A stretch of 47,778 bases of DNA, taken from the NCBI RefSeq assembly GCF_003287735.1, contig NZ_NSCM01000039.1:1-47778 (forward strand). The letters are read 5' to 3'. Source of the DNA: Photorhabdus bodei (GTDB lineage Bacteria > Pseudomonadota > Gammaproteobacteria > Enterobacterales > Enterobacteriaceae). Below the pieces are notes generated by a model that saw only the letters and a list, made by a program, of their open reading frames with translations, ran no database searches and was not told the DNA's origin. Each line of letters starts with the position of its first letter. Position 1 is the stretch's first letter. The translations under genes were made by a program, and so were the position numbers. This document shows positions 23,653 to 32,812 of the stretch, one piece after another.

Positions 23653-25041
23653 GTGTCACTTTCGCTTTGGCAGCAATGTCTTGCCCGATTGCAGGATGAA
23701 TTACCTGCCACAGAATTCAGTATGTGGATACGCCCCCTTCAGGCAGAGCTAAGTGGTAACACTCTGGCACTTTATGCCCCAAATCGGTTCGTTCTGGACT
23801 GGGTAAGAGAGAAGTATATCAACAATATCAATGGATTGTTGAATGACTTCTGTGGAGCAGAAGTACCATTATTACGTTTCGAAGTTGGCAATAAACCCGT
23901 TTCCCAAAACGATAGCCCACCACAAAGGGTTGTCGCTCATACGCCAGTTACACCTGCACCACAGAGCACATCAGTACGCCCCAGTTGGGATAACACTACG
24001 GTACAACCAGAGCTCTCTTATCGCTCTAATGTTAACCAAAAACATACTTTTGATAACTTTGTTGAAGGTAAATCCAACCAACTTGCTCGTGCTGCTGCAA
24101 GACAGGTAGCTGATAATCCCGGCGGTGCCTATAACCCACTATTTCTTTATGGTGGTACGGGTTTGGGTAAAACCCACCTATTACATGCCGTAGGTAACAG
24201 TATTATGGCACGTAAGGCAAATGCCAAGGTGGTCTATATGCATTCTGAACGTTTTGTTCAGGATATGGTCAAGGCATTACAAAATAATGCAATAGAAGAG
24301 TTCAAACGCTATTACCGCTCTGTCGACGCATTACTGATCGATGATATTCAGTTTTTTGCCAATAAAGAACGCTCTCAAGAAGAGTTCTTCCACACATTCA
24401 ATGCATTACTGGAAGGTAATCAACAGATTATTCTGACATCAGATCGTTACCCAAAAGAGATCAATGGGGTAGAAGATCGGTTAAAATCCCGTTTTGGCTG
24501 GGGGCTAACCGTTGCAATTGAACCACCGGAACTCGAAACCCGTGTCGCTATTTTGATGAAAAAGGCAGACGAAAACGAAATCCAGTTACCAGGCGAAGTT
24601 GCTTTCTTTATAGCCAAACGTCTGCGTTCTAATGTCCGTGAGCTTGAAGGGGCATTGAACAGGGTAATAGCAAATGCCAATTTTACTGGCCGAGCGATTA
24701 CTATTGATTTTGTACGTGAAGCATTACGTGATCTGTTAGCACTGCAAGAAAAACTGGTTACCATTGATAATATTCAGAAAACAGTCGCTGAGTATTATAA
24801 AATCAAGGTGGCCGATTTACTTTCCAAACGGCGCTCCCGTTCCGTTGCCCGTCCAAGGCAAATGGCAATGGCGCTGGCAAAAGAGTTAACCAACCACAGC
24901 TTGCCTGAAATCGGGGATGCCTTTGGTGGACGTGACCACACAACTGTGCTGCATGCTTGTCGTAAAATCGAGCAACTGCGTGAAGAAAGTCACGACATCA
25001 AAGAGGATTTTTCTAACTTAATCAGAACATTGTCTTCCTAG
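23653..25041 (+). CDS. dnaA: Chromosomal replication initiator DnaA
   Basis: A 462-residue AAA+ initiator (E. coli 467) that binds DnaA boxes and opens oriC. Domain I starts SLSLWQQCLARLQDELP. Domain III has Walker A GGTGLGKTH (about 178) and Walker B LLIDDIQFF, and domain IV has the signature GGRDHTTVLHACRKI near the C-terminus. The start is GTG 23653, as in enterobacteria, with AGGGGAG upstream; an in-frame TTG at 23620 would add 11 unsupported residues. The upstream DnaA boxes fit autoregulation. The next gene dnaN begins 4 nt after the stop. Confidence 0.98.
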   Translation: MSLSLWQQCLARLQDELPATEFSMWIRPLQAELSGNTLALYAPNRFVLDWVREKYINNINGLLNDFCGAEVPLLRFEVGNKPVSQNDSPPQRVVAHTPVTPAPQSTSVRPSWDNTTVQPELSYRSNVNQKHTFDNFVEGKSNQLARAAARQVADNPGGAYNPLFLYGGTGLGKTHLLHAVGNSIMARKANAKVVYMHSERFVQDMVKALQNNAIEEFKRYYRSVDALLIDDIQFFANKERSQEEFFHTFNALLEGNQQIILTSDRYPKEINGVEDRLKSRFGWGLTVAIEPPELETRVAILMKKADENEIQLPGEVAFFIAKRLRSNVRELEGALNRVIANANFTGRAITIDFVREALRDLLALQEKLVTIDNIQKTVAEYYKIKVADLLSKRRSRSVARPRQMAMALAKELTNHSLPEIGDAFGGRDHTTVLHACRKIEQLREESHDIKEDFSNLIRTLSS

Positions 25042-25045
25042 TGCT

Positions 25046-26146
25046 ATGAAATTTATCATTGAACGCGAGCAATTGTTAAAACCACTGCAACAGGTCAGTA
25101 GCCCGCTGAGTGGGCGTCCTACTCTGCCTATTCTTGGTAATTTATTACTACAGGTTACAGAAGGTTCCCTGTTGCTGACCGGCACAGATTTAGAAATGGA
25201 AATGATGGCAAGAGTCACGCTTTCATTGCCACACGAAGAAGGTGCAACCACGGTACCGGCACGTAAATTCTTTGATATCTGGCGAGGTTTGCCAGATGGG
25301 GCCGAGATCAGTGTAGAACTGGATGGCGACCGCCTATTGGTGCGTTCTGGTCGCAGCCGTTTCTCACTTTCCACACTGCCCGCTTCTGATTTTCCAAATC
25401 TTGATGACTGGCAAAGTGAGGTGGAGTTTTCACTGCCACAAGCCACACTGAAGCGCCTTATTGAATCAACTCAGTTCTCAATGGCTCACCAGGATGTCCG
25501 CTATTACCTCAACGGTATGTTGTTTGAAACCGAAGGAGAAGAGCTGCGTACAGTTGCAACGGATGGTCACCGTCTGGCAGTCTGTTCTATGGGAATTGGT
25601 CAAAAGCTGCCTTCCCATTCCGTCATCGTGCCACGTAAAGGCGTTATTGAACTAATGAGATTGCTGGATGGTGGCGATACTCCGCTACAGTTACAAATCG
25701 GCAGTAACAATATTCGTGCCCACGTTGGCGACTTTATTTTCACCTCTAAATTGGTGGATGGACGTTTTCCTGATTATCGTCGCGTATTACCAAAGAACCC
25801 GGATAAAACTCTGGAAGCTAATTGCGATATGCTGAAACAGGCTTTTTCACGCGCAGCTATTCTCTCTAATGAGAAATTTCGCGGAGTTCGCCTTTATTTC
25901 AGTGAAAACCAGCTAAAAATCACAGCAAATAACCCTGAACAGGAAGAAGCCGAAGAGATTGTAGATGTCAGCTACCAAGGTGCTGAAATGGAAATAGGCT
26001 TTAATGTCAGTTACGTGCTAGATGTTCTCAATACACTAAGATGTGAAGAGGTCCGTTTACTACTGACTGATGCTATTTCCAGTGTTCAGATAGAAGACTG
26101 TGCAAACCACAATGCGGCTTATGTCGTGATGCCAATGCGCCTGTAA
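25046..26146 (+). CDS. dnaN: DNA polymerase III sliding clamp (beta)
   Basis: 366 residues, the same length as E. coli beta clamp. Three similar domains form half of the dimeric ring that tethers polymerase III and partners. MKFIIEREQLLKPLQQVSSPL at the N-terminus and the C-terminal YVVMPMRL are characteristic. It is in an operon with dnaA (4-nt gap) and recF (21-nt gap). Confidence 0.98.
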   Translation: MKFIIEREQLLKPLQQVSSPLSGRPTLPILGNLLLQVTEGSLLLTGTDLEMEMMARVTLSLPHEEGATTVPARKFFDIWRGLPDGAEISVELDGDRLLVRSGRSRFSLSTLPASDFPNLDDWQSEVEFSLPQATLKRLIESTQFSMAHQDVRYYLNGMLFETEGEELRTVATDGHRLAVCSMGIGQKLPSHSVIVPRKGVIELMRLLDGGDTPLQLQIGSNNIRAHVGDFIFTSKLVDGRFPDYRRVLPKNPDKTLEANCDMLKQAFSRAAILSNEKFRGVRLYFSENQLKITANNPEQEEAEEIVDVSYQGAEMEIGFNVSYVLDVLNTLRCEEVRLLLTDAISSVQIEDCANHNAAYVVMPMRL

Positions 26147-26167
26147 CCGGATTTTTATTTCAGGTAT

Positions 26168-27259
26168 ATGACTCTCACGCGTTTACTTATCCGCGGTTTT
26201 CGTAATATCGCCGCCGCTGATTTGCCTCTAGCTACCGGATTTAACTTTCTGGTTGGATCTAATGGCAGCGGCAAAACCAGCGTACTGGAAGCGATTTATA
26301 CGCTGGGTCACGGGCGCTCTTTTCGTAGTATTCAGGCAGGACGGGTAATCCGTCATGACTGCGATGAGTTCGTTCTGCATGGGCGGTTAGGACAACAGGA
26401 GAATGAGCGGGAACGGTCTATCGGTCTGAGTAAAAACCGTAATGGCGACAGTAAAGTCAGAATTGATGGTAGTGATGGCTGTAAAATTGCAGAACTGGCC
26501 AAGATGTTACCTATGCAGCTTATTACTCCAGAAGGGTTTACCCTGTTAAATGGCGGGCCAAAGTATCGACGGGCTTTTATTGACTGGGGGTGCTTTCACA
26601 ATGAGCCACGCTTTTTTTCTGCATGGGTAAACTTAAAACGGCTACTCAAACAACGCAATGCAGCACTACGACAAGTTACCCGCTACAGCCAGATACGGCC
26701 TTGGGATCAGGAATTGGTACCACTCGCTAACCAAATAAATCAGTGGCGTGGTGAATATGTTACAAACATCACTCAGGATATCACGAATACCTGCAAGCAG
26801 TTTTTACCCGAATTTACATTAAGTTTCTCTTTCCAACAGGGATGGGACAAAGAGAGTGATTATGCTGAATTACTGGAGCGCCAATTTGAGCGTGACAGAA
26901 CGTTAACCTATACAGCTTCCGGCCCACATAAGGCAGATCTGCGCATTCGTGCAGAAGGAACGCCAGTAGAAGATATGCTATCCCGCGGTCAATTAAAGTT
27001 ACTGATGTGCGCACTGCGGCTAGCACAGGGTGAATATTTCACCCGACAGAGCGGACAACAATGTCTGTATCTGCTTGATGATTTTGCCTCCGAACTGGAT
27101 GCCGGCCGCCGTCAGTTGCTGGCCGCTCGTCTAAAATCCACACAAGCTCAGGTATTTGTCAGTGCGATAAATCCTGACCAAATAACAGACATGCTTGATG
27201 GAAATAGCAAGATGTTTCGCGTGGAAAATGGCAAAATAGAGGTTCAACCACAGGATTAA
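26168..27259 (+). CDS. recF: Recombination and repair ATPase RecF
   Basis: A 363-residue SMC-like ATPase that with RecO and RecR loads RecA at gaps. Walker A GSNGSGKTS is at about 30-38, the signature is SRGQLKLLMCAL near 275, and Walker B is LYLLDDFASELD near 300. E. coli RecF has 357 residues. Starts at ATG 26168, with gyrB following after 19 nt. Confidence 0.98.
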   Translation: MTLTRLLIRGFRNIAAADLPLATGFNFLVGSNGSGKTSVLEAIYTLGHGRSFRSIQAGRVIRHDCDEFVLHGRLGQQENERERSIGLSKNRNGDSKVRIDGSDGCKIAELAKMLPMQLITPEGFTLLNGGPKYRRAFIDWGCFHNEPRFFSAWVNLKRLLKQRNAALRQVTRYSQIRPWDQELVPLANQINQWRGEYVTNITQDITNTCKQFLPEFTLSFSFQQGWDKESDYAELLERQFERDRTLTYTASGPHKADLRIRAEGTPVEDMLSRGQLKLLMCALRLAQGEYFTRQSGQQCLYLLDDFASELDAGRRQLLAARLKSTQAQVFVSAINPDQITDMLDGNSKMFRVENGKIEVQPQD

Positions 27260-27278
27260 AAATGAGCGAGAAACGTTG

Positions 27279-29693
27279 ATGTCGAATACATATGACTCCT
27301 CAAGTATCAAGGTATTAAAAGGGCTGGATGCGGTTCGTAAACGTCCGGGCATGTATATCGGTGATACAGACGATGGTACCGGCTTACACCACATGGTCTT
27401 CGAGGTTGTCGACAACGCTATCGACGAAGCCCTCGCAGGCCACTGTAGTGAAGTTATCGTCACTATCCATGCTGATAACTCAGTCTCCGTACAGGATGAT
27501 GGTCGCGGTATTCCTACCGGTATACACGAAGAAGAAGGTGTTTCAGCAGCCGAAGTTATTATGACGGTGCTGCATGCGGGGGGTAAATTCGATGATAACT
27601 CTTATAAGGTCTCCGGCGGTTTGCACGGCGTAGGGGTTTCTGTTGTTAACGCCTTGTCTGAAAAGCTGGAGTTGGTTATCCGCCGTGACGGTAAAGTTCA
27701 TGAACAGACTTATCACCTTGGTGTGCCACAAAGCCCACTGAAAGTCGTTGGAGAAACTGAACAAACAGGTACCCGTGTCCGCTTCTGGCCGAGCATGGAT
27801 ACTTTCCGTAATAACACAGAATTCCAGCACGACATTCTGGCTAAACGCCTGCGTGAACTATCCTTCCTGAATTCCGGTGTATCCATCCGTCTTATTGATA
27901 AGCGCACTAATATAGAAGACCACTTCCATTATGAAGGTGGAATTAAAGCGTTTGTTGAGTTCCTAAATAAAAACAAAACACCCATTCATCCAAATGTTTT
28001 CTATTTTTCTACAGAAAAAGATGGCATCGGCGTTGAAATTTCAATGCAATGGAATGATGGTTTCCAGGAAAATATTTACTGCTTTACCAATAATATCCCA
28101 CAACGCGATGGGGGAACTCACTTAGTTGGCTTCCGCACTGCGATGACACGTACCCTTAATAGTTACATGGATAAAGAAGGGTACAACAAGAAATCCAAAG
28201 TCAGCGCCACGGGTGATGATGCTCGTGAAGGTTTAGTTGCTGTTATTTCCGTTAAAGTGCCTGATCCAAAATTCTCTTCTCAGACTAAAGACAAACTCGT
28301 CTCCTCCGAAGTGAAAACTGCGGTTGAAACGCTGATGAATGAGAAGCTGGTGGAATATCTACTGGAAAATCCAAACGACGCTAAAACCGTTGTCAGTAAA
28401 ATTATTGATGCTGCTCGCGCTCGTGAAGCAGCTCGCAAAGCACGAGAAATGACACGCCGTAAAGGGGCACTGGATCTGGCTGGGCTGCCAGGCAAACTGG
28501 CGGATTGTCAGGAACGTGATCCGGCACTCTCTGAGCTCTACTTAGTGGAAGGGGACTCTGCGGGTGGCTCGGCAAAACAGGGACGGAACCGCAAAAATCA
28601 GGCAATTTTGCCGCTAAAAGGCAAAATCCTGAATGTCGAAAAAGCACGTTTCGATAAAATGCTCTCTTCTCAGGAAGTGGCAACCCTGATCACAGCATTG
28701 GGCTGCGGTATTGGCCGTGACGAATACAATCCAGATAAGCTGCGTTACCATAGCATTATCATCATGACGGATGCGGACGTCGATGGCTCTCATATTCGTA
28801 CTCTATTGCTGACTTTCTTCTATCGTCAAATGCCAGAAATCATTGAACGCGGTCATGTATTTATTGCTCAACCACCGTTGTATAAAGTCAAAAAAGGCAA
28901 ACAAGAACAATACATTAAAGATGATGAAGCAATGGATGAGTACCAACTATCCATTGCACTAGATGGCGCCTCACTTTACACCAATGAGCACACGCCAGCC
29001 CTGAGAGGCGAACCACTGGAAAAATTGGTCACTGAATTTAATGGTGTTCAAAAAATCATTAAACGCATGGAACGTCTGTATCCACTAAGTTTATTGAATA
29101 GCCTAATTTATCATCCGAAACTGACCGAAGAAGTATTGTCTGATAAGACGAAAGTTGAAGAATGGATTGAAATGCTGGTCACCCGTCTGAATGACAGTGA
29201 ACAAAACGGCAGCAGCTACAGTTATCGCCTCCATGAAAATCGTGAGCGCCAAATGTACGAACCGGTGCTGTGTGTTCGTACACATGGTGTTGATACTGAT
29301 TATCTATTGGACTTCGATTTTGTCCACGGTGGCGAATATCACCGTATCACTCAGCTAGGCGATAAACTTCGCAACTTAATCGAAGAAAGCGCTTATATCG
29401 AACGTGGTGAACGACGCCAATCGGTTAGCAGCTTTGAACAAGCGCTAAACTGGTTGACTAAAGAGTCTCGCCGTGGGTTGTCTATACAGCGTTATAAAGG
29501 CTTGGGAGAAATGAACCCTGAACAGTTATGGGAAACTACCATGAACCCAGAAACCCGCCGCATGATGCGTGTGACAGTAAAAGATGCCATTGCAACTGAC
29601 CAATTGTTTACAACTCTAATGGGTGATGCTGTTGAACCTCGTCGAGCATTTATTGAAGAGAATGCCCTGAAAGCAGCTAATATCGATATCTGA
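27279..29693 (+). CDS. gyrB: DNA gyrase subunit B
   Basis: An 804-residue ATPase subunit of gyrase, equal to the E. coli length. The GHKL ATP-binding motif EVVDNAIDEALAGHC is at about 41, followed by DDGRGIP and GGLHGVGVSVVNAL. The TOPRIM domain has LYLVEGDSAGGSAKQ (about 418) and TDADVDGSHI. The proteobacterial ~170-residue insert is present, and the tail RYKGLGEMNPEQLWETTMNP is conserved. ATG 27279 gives the standard MSNTYDSSSIKVL; the TTG just before it would add one residue. Confidence 0.98.
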   Translation: MSNTYDSSSIKVLKGLDAVRKRPGMYIGDTDDGTGLHHMVFEVVDNAIDEALAGHCSEVIVTIHADNSVSVQDDGRGIPTGIHEEEGVSAAEVIMTVLHAGGKFDDNSYKVSGGLHGVGVSVVNALSEKLELVIRRDGKVHEQTYHLGVPQSPLKVVGETEQTGTRVRFWPSMDTFRNNTEFQHDILAKRLRELSFLNSGVSIRLIDKRTNIEDHFHYEGGIKAFVEFLNKNKTPIHPNVFYFSTEKDGIGVEISMQWNDGFQENIYCFTNNIPQRDGGTHLVGFRTAMTRTLNSYMDKEGYNKKSKVSATGDDAREGLVAVISVKVPDPKFSSQTKDKLVSSEVKTAVETLMNEKLVEYLLENPNDAKTVVSKIIDAARAREAARKAREMTRRKGALDLAGLPGKLADCQERDPALSELYLVEGDSAGGSAKQGRNRKNQAILPLKGKILNVEKARFDKMLSSQEVATLITALGCGIGRDEYNPDKLRYHSIIIMTDADVDGSHIRTLLLTFFYRQMPEIIERGHVFIAQPPLYKVKKGKQEQYIKDDEAMDEYQLSIALDGASLYTNEHTPALRGEPLEKLVTEFNGVQKIIKRMERLYPLSLLNSLIYHPKLTEEVLSDKTKVEEWIEMLVTRLNDSEQNGSSYSYRLHENRERQMYEPVLCVRTHGVDTDYLLDFDFVHGGEYHRITQLGDKLRNLIEESAYIERGERRQSVSSFEQALNWLTKESRRGLSIQRYKGLGEMNPEQLWETTMNPETRRMMRVTVKDAIATDQLFTTLMGDAVEPRRAFIEENALKAANIDI

Positions 29694-29715
29694 TTGATAT
29701 TATTATCAATTTAAA

Positions 29716-29753
29716 TAAGCGTCCATATTAATTCTCTATGGGCGCTTTTTTTA
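29716..29753 (+). terminator. Terminator after gyrB
   Basis: Stem AAGCGTCCATA / TATGGGCGCTT (one G-T pair) followed by TTTTTTT, about 25 nt after the gyrB stop. Confidence 0.8.
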
Positions 29754-29833
29754 TCTATTATTTCCAATAGATAAAGTGTAATTTATTTAATGTTTCTGTA
29801 AAGCATCACTTAAATATAATCTAAGGATATAAT

Positions 29834-30313
29834 ATGGCTGACATGATTTACATGACAATAAAGGGAAAGAAACAAGGGTTAATATCAGCTGGATGTTCTT
29901 CTGTTGATTCTATTGGTAATAAATATCAAGCAAACCATCTTGATCAGATATTAGTTTATAGCTTAAGCCATGCGATAACACGGGCTCAAAATGTCGATCA
30001 TCAACCCATTATTATCCAAAAACCTATCGACAAATCATCACCATTACTCGGTGTTGCTATTTCTGAGAATGAGTCTCTTGAATGCTCTATTGATTTTTAC
30101 CGAACTAACTCAAATGGTGCTCAAGAACGTTATTACAATATAAAGATCACTGGTGCCACAATCACTGAAATAAGTGTCTTACATCCACATTCATTGAATC
30201 ATAATGAGCTTCCACCACAGGAAAGTATTTCGTTAAAATATACAAACATTACCTGGAATCACCTTATCGCAGGTACTGGCGGTTATAGTATTTGGGATGA
30301 CAGAATTTATTAA
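29834..30313 (+). CDS. hcp: Orphan Hcp-family type VI secretion tube protein
   Basis: A 159-residue Hcp (TssD) protein: begins MADMIYMTIKGKKQGLISAGC, with HAITRAQNVDHQPIIIQKPIDKSSP-type sequence (shown here only in part) and ends SIWDDRIY, all characteristic. Hexameric Hcp rings form the T6SS tube and are also secreted. No other T6SS gene is in the window, so it is an orphan, possibly paired with a cargo or decoy. Starts at ATG 29834 after AAGGATA and ends before a terminator at 30325. Confidence 0.88.
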   Translation: MADMIYMTIKGKKQGLISAGCSSVDSIGNKYQANHLDQILVYSLSHAITRAQNVDHQPIIIQKPIDKSSPLLGVAISENESLECSIDFYRTNSNGAQERYYNIKITGATITEISVLHPHSLNHNELPPQESISLKYTNITWNHLIAGTGGYSIWDDRIY

Positions 30314-30324
30314 ATAATCAAAAC

Positions 30325-30351
30325 AAGGCGTTTTAATTTAACGCCTTTTTT
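30325..30351 (+). terminator. Terminator after hcp
   Basis: Stem AAGGCGTT/AACGCCTT with an A/T loop and a run of six T. It overlaps the stop codon of the convergent membrane-protein gene (30338). Confidence 0.85.
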
Positions 30352-30586
30352 CATTGACGAACTTTCTTGGTAGAACCAAAGCATATAAAATAGAAAACAT
30401 CACACTACCTACTCTAATTACCTCACTATTTAAATTAATAAACAATTGAGCAGTTCCAAACATGACTATTATAAAGAATGAAAAAACAGAGAGAATATAA
30501 CTCCCTCTTTTCTCTATAATAACTTTAACAATAAGAAGTGAAAATAATATTACTAAAGATAAAACATAATAGTATAATATATCCAA
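30338..30586 (-). CDS. Small membrane protein, probable 3' part of an ERIC-split gene
   Basis: About 82 residues with three hydrophobic segments (YYYVLSLVILFSLLIVKVII, YILSVFSFFIIVMFG and VGSVMFSILYALVL). No good start is visible: the only candidate is a TTG at 30586, while the frame stays open upstream to the ERIC at 30621. If the ERIC is removed leaving one TA, this frame joins that of 30703-31038 without a stop, giving a ~190-residue protein with a soluble N-terminal part and a membrane C-terminal part. The family is not recognised. It is convergent with hcp. Confidence 0.5.
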   Translation of the reverse strand: MDILYYYVLSLVILFSLLIVKVIIEKRGSYILSVFSFFIIVMFGTAQLFINLNSEVIRVGSVMFSILYALVLPRKFVNEKRR

Positions 30587-30620
30587 CCATGATGATTTAG
30601 TAGAAATAATAATTTCGGTA

Positions 30621-30747
30621 TATACCCGTTATCTTTCAAGTTGCCTCTTTGTTGGCCGCACTCGCTCACCCCAGTCACATAGTTACCTATGCTCCCGGGG
30701 ATTCACTCCCTTGCCGTCGCGATGCATCTTGAAATCCATAGGGTATA
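30621..30747. repeat. ERIC element 6 (interrupting a gene)
   Basis: A full 127-bp ERIC between the two open segments of a probable single gene. The upstream segment reads into it and terminates after 11 ERIC-derived residues (YTLWISRCIATARE contains the ERIC part). Confidence 0.95.
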
Positions 30748-31038
30748 ACTTGATTTCTCTTTTTCCCTTTCAATTATTGCATATTGCTTTACTCTGTTTG
30801 CTGTCAAATAGAAAGCTTGTTCTTTTAAGTGATCTATTTCAAACTGAATAATCTCAATTGCACCATTTGAAGATAAACAGTGAATACGAACCTGACCTAA
30901 TATATCCTCCACAAAAAGATTTATTTTTGAATTAAAATCCATTCTTATTTTACTATGAGTTAGATAGCGAAAAGATAAAGTTTTCGCCAACTCTCTTAAT
31001 TCCCTTACCTTTAAATCCAGTAGGTTATCTTGCTTCAT
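30703..31038 (-). CDS. Hypothetical protein with ERIC-derived C-terminus
   Basis: 111 residues from ATG 31038 (MKQDNLLDLKVRELRELAKTL), preceded by GGGGGAGAT. Residues 1-97 look like a small soluble alpha/beta domain followed by a charged helix (KQYAIIEREKEKSS); the last ~14 residues are translated ERIC sequence. The family is not recognised. It is most simply the 5' part of a gene whose 3' membrane-spanning part is at 30338-30586. Confidence 0.5.
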   Translation of the reverse strand: MKQDNLLDLKVRELRELAKTLSFRYLTHSKIRMDFNSKINLFVEDILGQVRIHCLSSNGAIEIIQFEIDHLKEQAFYLTANRVKQYAIIEREKEKSSYTLWISRCIATARE

Positions 31039-31151
31039 ATCTCCCCCTATAAGATCGATTTTTTATTTTCAAACCAAAAAATCATTAACACATCTTATAT
31101 AAGATATCAAAAATAAACCAATAAAGAAACAATGAACAGAGCTATATGGAT

Positions 31152-31178
31152 AAATCCACCCGAATAACGAGTGGATTT
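31152..31178 (-). terminator. Terminator after asd
   Basis: Stem AAATCCAC/GTGGATTT with an 11-nt loop, about 25 nt downstream of the asd stop. The minus-strand side has A/T-rich flanks. Confidence 0.65.
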
Positions 31179-31204
31179 TTACATAAGTAAATGTATTAAA
31201 ATAA

Positions 31205-32311
31205 TTAAACCAAGATACGCAGCATACGACGCAGAGGCTCTGCTGCTCCCCACAGCAATTGGTCACCTACCGTAAAAGCAGATAAATACTCTGGGCCCAT
31301 ATTCAGCTTACGTAAACGTCCTACAGGAGTATTCAAAGTTCCCGTTACGGCAGCCGGAGTTAATTCGCGCATACTCAATTCGCGATCATTTGGAATAACA
31401 CGAACCCAGTCATTATGCGCAGCCAGTAATTGCTCAATTTCAGGAATCGAAATATCTTTTTTCAATTTCAGAGTAAATGCCTGACTGTGGCAACGCAAAG
31501 CACCAATACGCACACATAACCCATCCACAGTAATGATGTTATTACCGGTATTCAAAATCTTGTTGGTTTCTGCCTGACCTTTCCACTCTTCACGGCTTTG
31601 GCCATTATCAAGTTGTTTATCAATCCACGGAATCAAACTACCTGCCAACGGCACGCCAAATTGCTCAGTTGACATAACTCCGCTACGGGTGAAATCCGTT
31701 ACTTTTCTTTCAATATCCAGAATAGCCGATGCCGGATCTTGCAACTCTTTTGCTACCTGAGTATGTAGAGATCCCATCTGAACCAGCAATTCCCGCATAT
31801 GACGAGCACCAGCACCAGAAGCCGCCTGATAAGTTGCAACAGAAACCCATTCAACTAAATCATTAGCAAATAAGCCGCCTAAAGACATCAACATTAGGCT
31901 AACGGTACAATTACCACCAACAAAAGTTTTTATGCCTTTATTAAGACCTTGCTGAATATGCGTATGGTTAACTGGATCAAGAATAATAATGGAATCATCA
32001 TTCATGCGCAGCGCTGACGCTGCATCAATCCAATATCCCTGCCAACCCGTTGCCCTTAACTTTGGATAAATCTCATTAGTATAATCTCCCCCCTGACAGC
32101 TAATAATAATATCCAAAACACCAAGAGCTTCGATATCGAAAGCATTCTGTAACGTACCTTGCTGACCAGTAAAATCAGGTGCTGGCTGTCCGTGTTGTGA
32201 TGTCGTGAAGAATACCGGACGAATAACATCAAAATCCTGCTCTTCAATCATACGCTGCATTAATACTGAGCCGACCATACCGCGCCAGCCGATAAAGCCC
32301 ACATTTTTCAT
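31205..32311 (-). CDS. asd: Aspartate-semialdehyde dehydrogenase
   Basis: A 368-residue enzyme that reduces aspartyl phosphate to aspartate semialdehyde, shared by lysine/diaminopimelate, methionine and threonine synthesis. N-terminal NADP-binding GFIGWRGMVGS, catalytic Cys in GGNCTVSLMLMSLGG (about 135) and SGAGARHMRELL are diagnostic of the proteobacterial form (E. coli 367). ATG 32311 follows AGGACAATA; another ATG directly before it (32314) could add one Met. It stands alone, with a prophage remnant beginning just upstream, between here and ogr. Confidence 0.97.
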   Translation of the reverse strand: MKNVGFIGWRGMVGSVLMQRMIEEQDFDVIRPVFFTTSQHGQPAPDFTGQQGTLQNAFDIEALGVLDIIISCQGGDYTNEIYPKLRATGWQGYWIDAASALRMNDDSIIILDPVNHTHIQQGLNKGIKTFVGGNCTVSLMLMSLGGLFANDLVEWVSVATYQAASGAGARHMRELLVQMGSLHTQVAKELQDPASAILDIERKVTDFTRSGVMSTEQFGVPLAGSLIPWIDKQLDNGQSREEWKGQAETNKILNTGNNIITVDGLCVRIGALRCHSQAFTLKLKKDISIPEIEQLLAAHNDWVRVIPNDRELSMRELTPAAVTGTLNTPVGRLRKLNMGPEYLSAFTVGDQLLWGAAEPLRRMLRILV

Positions 32312-32473
32312 CATTATTGTCCTACTTTGGTGAGTGTTGATCAGTGATTCTGATTACACCAAAGCTGACAAAATATGACCAGGGACGCAAGTGAATTTAT
32401 TAACTAATTCACAAGATATTTAGCAACGTAACTAGCAGCAAGATATATAACAAATCTGGTATCCGAGTAAAAA

Positions 32474-32489
32474 GCCACCTGTTGGTGGC
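32474..32489 (-). terminator. Terminator after ogr
   Basis: Stem GCCACC/GGTGGC with a 4-nt loop, followed on the minus strand by TTTTT, 26 nt after the ogr stop. It marks the end of the phage tail operon. Confidence 0.8.
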
Positions 32490-32515
32490 AAATATTTACC
32501 ATTAACTTTTAATTT

Positions 32516-32737
32516 TCAAGTCACATTTAATTGAGTTTTAGTTTTTTCTTTGGGATGCGGCTTAACACTTATTACTTCACCAGGTTTGGAAATAAAGCGG
32601 ACAAACGTTTCATGGCTGACGAAAGTTGCACCACAATTGATGTTTTGACATTGATTATAACGTTCTTTTGTATGGCTGGAATGCTCAAAGCTGCTGCGTG
32701 CATGAGCCGCTTTACCACAAAGAGGACACTTGATCAT
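32516..32737 (-). CDS. ogr: Ogr/Delta-type phage late transcription activator
   Basis: A 73-residue zinc-finger activator of P2-like late genes (P2 Ogr has 72). It has the CPLC...QCQNINC arrangement (Cys-X2-Cys-X22-Cys-X4-Cys) with AAHARSS and KERYNQCQN, and KPGEV in the C-terminal half. Ogr binds TGT-N12-ACA sites near -55 and contacts the RNA polymerase alpha subunit. Three such sites precede X, V and FI in this window. It is the last gene of the tail region, downstream of D. Confidence 0.95.
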   Translation of the reverse strand: MIKCPLCGKAAHARSSFEHSSHTKERYNQCQNINCGATFVSHETFVRFISKPGEVISVKPHPKEKTKTQLNVT

Positions 32738-32812
32738 ATTTTTTACCTTTAACTAAAACATGAACTCTCATTATGCGAACAATATAACAATGAGATCTCA
32801 TTTGAAGAACAA

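Noticed and set aside
25018..25446. Long antisense frames over dnaN, selA, gyrB, the tape measure and others
   Set aside because: Each lies opposite a conserved gene and has no recognisable protein features; they are shadows of codon usage.
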